A DNA stretch of 43,801 nt from Bacillota bacterium (lineage in GTDB: Bacteria; Bacillota; Bacilli; Alicyclobacillales; SLC66): the NCBI GenBank assembly GCA_021805735.1, contig JAJZEE010000025.1:1-43801 (forward strand), given 5' to 3'. Both the position numbers and the translations under genes were made by a program. The stretch's first letter is position 1. The number at the start of each line of letters is the position of its first letter. Positions 42,256 through 43,801 of the stretch are shown here, piece by piece. The notes beneath the pieces were generated by a model that saw only the letters and a program-made list of their open reading frames with translations, was not told the DNA's origin and did no database searches.

Positions 42256-43143
42256 GTGCCAGAACTGCCCGAGGTCGAAACTGTCCGCCGCAGTCTTGAA
42301 ACGTTGATTGTAGACCGGACGATTCGCTCGGTGGATGTGCATTTAAATCGTATCGTACGGTCGCCGACTGTTTCTGAGTTTTGCGCCCGTCTGGTTGGAC
42401 AGACGGTTCGCGGTGTGGGAAGACGAGGCAAGTATCTGTTGATCGATTTGGATACTGATGTGCTGGTGTCTCATTTGCGGATGGAAGGTCGATATGGGTT
42501 CTACAGTGCCTATGATCCGGTGGAAACTCATACTCATATTGTTTTTCAGTTTGATGGGCGTACGGAGTTACGGTACAGGGATGTCCGACAATTTGGCACC
42601 ATGGACCTGTTGGAGCGACCCGCACTTCACTTGTTGCCAGGCCTGCGCGATCTGGGGGTCGAACCGATCGAGGCGGGTTTTGATGGAAGATATCTGATGA
42701 CCGCATTTCGTCGCCGACGTGCGCCTGTGAAGGCGGTGCTGCTCGATCAGACGGTGGTAGCCGGACTGGGCAATATATATGTGGATGAGGCGCTCTACCG
42801 TGCGAGGGTGCATCCAGAACGCCGAGCCCATACGCTGTCGGCCAAAGACGCGGCTGCGATTGCGTCTGCGGTTCGGGAGGTCATCAGTCAGGCTATTGAG
42901 CAAGGCGGCAGTTCGGTCAAGTCGTACGTAAATGGATTCGGCAAACCAGGGGGATATCAATTTGCCTTGCAGGTGTACGGGCGGACAGGCCAGGCATGCG
43001 CCGGCTGTGGAAGTTCGATCGTCAAAGGTCGGGTGGCGGGCAGGGGCACACACGTATGCGTTCATTGCCAACGACCCCCGCGCAATGCGACAATATCGCG
43101 CAAGTCATCGGATGTGTCGCCTCGGCGCGCGGGTGTGAAATGA
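42256..43143 (+). CDS. mutM: formamidopyrimidine-DNA glycosylase (Fpg)
   Basis: This base-excision repair enzyme of 295 residues removes 8-oxoguanine. The start decides the enzyme: GTG at 42256 gives (M)PELPEVETVRRSL, so Pro2 and Glu3 are the catalytic N-terminus. In-frame upstream starts (from 42085) would bury the proline and are rejected. GGGAG lies upstream. Other motifs: the Lys in RRGKYLLIDLD, LRMEGRYGFYS, LGNIYVDEALYRARVHPERR (helix-two-turn-helix) and QFALQVYGRTGQACAGCGSS with CxxC-x16-CxxC zinc finger (ending THVCVHCQ). A 20-residue tail after the finger is extra. It follows polA by 170 bases, in the order polA-mutM-coaE known from Bacillus. Confidence 0.92.
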   Translation: MPELPEVETVRRSLETLIVDRTIRSVDVHLNRIVRSPTVSEFCARLVGQTVRGVGRRGKYLLIDLDTDVLVSHLRMEGRYGFYSAYDPVETHTHIVFQFDGRTELRYRDVRQFGTMDLLERPALHLLPGLRDLGVEPIEAGFDGRYLMTAFRRRRAPVKAVLLDQTVVAGLGNIYVDEALYRARVHPERRAHTLSAKDAAAIASAVREVISQAIEQGGSSVKSYVNGFGKPGGYQFALQVYGRTGQACAGCGSSIVKGRVAGRGTHVCVHCQRPPRNATISRKSSDVSPRRAGVK

Positions 43144-43192
43144 GGCTGTGACTGTACTGTTGATACCGTCAACGTGCAGTGGCGCTACTGTG

Positions 43193-43258
43193 CGCCGTCG
43201 CACGGCGACATAGTGTGTGGCGCAGTGTGTGGCATAGTGTGTGACGCAGTGTGCCAGA
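43193..43258 (+). repeat. small hairpin and 12-bp tandem repeats between mutM and coaE
   Basis: CGCCGT-CGC-ACGGCG (43193-43207) is followed by units of 12 bases, YAGTGTGTGRCR, at 43211-43222, 43223-43234 and 43235-43246, and a broken fourth at 43247-43258. Alternate units resemble each other, so the original period may be 24. No coding sense is seen on either strand. Confidence 0.7.
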
Positions 43259-43322
43259 TTGTCGGCCGGAAGTGTGTTTGGCGTGTACAAGGCGGTCAGG
43301 GCCAGCAGGGGAGGCGCGCGGG

Positions 43323-43801
43323 GTGATTGTGGGATTGACGGGCGGAATCGCTTCCGGCAAGAGTTCGATTTCCAGCCAATTGGCCAGGATGGACTTTCTC
43401 GTCATTGACGCGGATGTATTGGCGCGGGAGGTTGTGCAGTCAGGAACAGACGGCCTCCAGGAGGTTATTTCCACATTTGGAGAACAGTATGTGGGACCCG
43501 ACGGAAATCTCGATCGCGAACGGTTGGCGACGCTGATTTTTTCTGACCCGGAGGCGCGCGCGAGGCTAAACGGCATCATTCATCCACGCGTTCGAGAGGC
43601 CATGCGGGAGAAGGCTGAAGAATACACAAAGATGGACGCTCGACGGGTTGCCGTATTGGATGTTCCCTTATTGTTTGAGGTCGGTACGCATACACTGGTT
43701 GATGTAACGGTGCTTGTCTATGCGCCGGTTCCGATGCAACTCTCAAGGCTCATGAAACGCAATGGGCTGGATGAGCATGCCGCGAGGCAGCGTAGATCGG
43801 A
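43323..43801 (+). CDS. coaE: dephospho-CoA kinase (cut by window end)
   Basis: The first 159 residues of dephospho-CoA kinase, the last step of coenzyme A synthesis: MIVGLTGGIASGKSSISSQL (P-loop), DADVLAREVV, IIHPRVREAM, VAVLDVPLLFEVGTHTLVDV (LLFE), VYAPVPMQLSRLMKRNGL. The GTG at 43323 follows GGGGAGG at a suitable distance and starts at the family N-terminus. The frame is open to the window end; the missing part is about 40 residues. In Bacillus ytaF lies between mutM and coaE; here it is absent and only tandem repeats occupy the gap. Confidence 0.9.
   Translation, partial: MIVGLTGGIASGKSSISSQLARMDFLVIDADVLAREVVQSGTDGLQEVISTFGEQYVGPDGNLDRERLATLIFSDPEARARLNGIIHPRVREAMREKAEEYTKMDARRVAVLDVPLLFEVGTHTLVDVTVLVYAPVPMQLSRLMKRNGLDEHAARQRRS

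Overview
The window looks like a chromosomal piece of an aerobic, spore-forming Bacillota (Firmicutes), most likely a relative of Alicyclobacillaceae. Three things point there. Strong AGGAGG-type ribosome binding sites and GTG/TTG starts are common. The gene order ytkL, ytoI, dnaE, NAD-malic enzyme, accD, accA, pfkA, pyk, icd, polA, mutM, coaE follows the Bacillus order with insertions. Pyruvate kinase carries the extra C-terminal PEP-utilizer domain typical of bacilli. The base composition is moderately GC-rich (judged by eye). No rRNA, tRNA, CRISPR array, transposase or phage gene was recognised.

Layout. 1-3.2 kb: the end of an HD-GYP gene that may be broken at its 5' side, a YheA/YlbF-family protein, the UPF0173 hydrolase YtkL, a DUF3243 protein on the minus strand, a small two-helix membrane protein, and a 345-bp gap full of strong hairpins. 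3.2-7.1 kb: a TPR protein, then a four-gene unit (unknown 132-aa protein, two proteins each with two YbjQ/DUF74-like modules, PspA). An almost ideal ECF sigma-W-type promoter (TGAAAC-N16-CGTA) precedes this unit, with its -35 element on the stop codon of the TPR gene. The unit ends in a long inverted repeat. I consider it the best candidate for a poorly described envelope-stress system here. 7.2-12.5 kb: two exported proteins on the minus strand (DUF4855; TPR/SLH/GH18) flank aspartokinase. The divergent DUF4855/lysC gap holds three exact-period 30-bp repeats, each centred on a CACAAATTGTG-like palindrome and overlapping candidate promoters.

12.6-21.5 kb: an amidase, a phosphohexomutase, an excisionase-type HTH protein with a coiled coil, a protein of unknown family, a TauE/SafE permease, a fused homocysteine methyltransferase/methylenetetrahydrofolate reductase, and the CBS/DRTGG/hotdog regulator YtoI. 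Two intergenic elements at about 14.0 and 18.0 kb share a leader sequence and a loop but have different, perfectly paired long stems. 21.5-27.0 kb: a PhoPR-like two-component pair and dnaE, joined by two ATGA overlaps. A methyltransferase with an unassigned N-terminal half lies on the opposite strand and overlaps the dnaE end.

28.6-43.8 kb: central carbon and DNA repair genes. The NAD-malic enzyme, acetyl-CoA carboxyltransferase (accDA), phosphofructokinase and pyruvate kinase link glycolysis, pyruvate supply and fatty acid synthesis. They are followed by a thioesterase, an EamA transporter, isocitrate dehydrogenase with a clear intrinsic terminator, a DJ-1/PfpI protein, and the repair/replication set polA-mutM followed by coaE, which is cut by the window end. 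citZ, mdh and phoPR are not beside icd as in Bacillus subtilis. The polA linker contains a 9-bp minisatellite inside a longer duplication.
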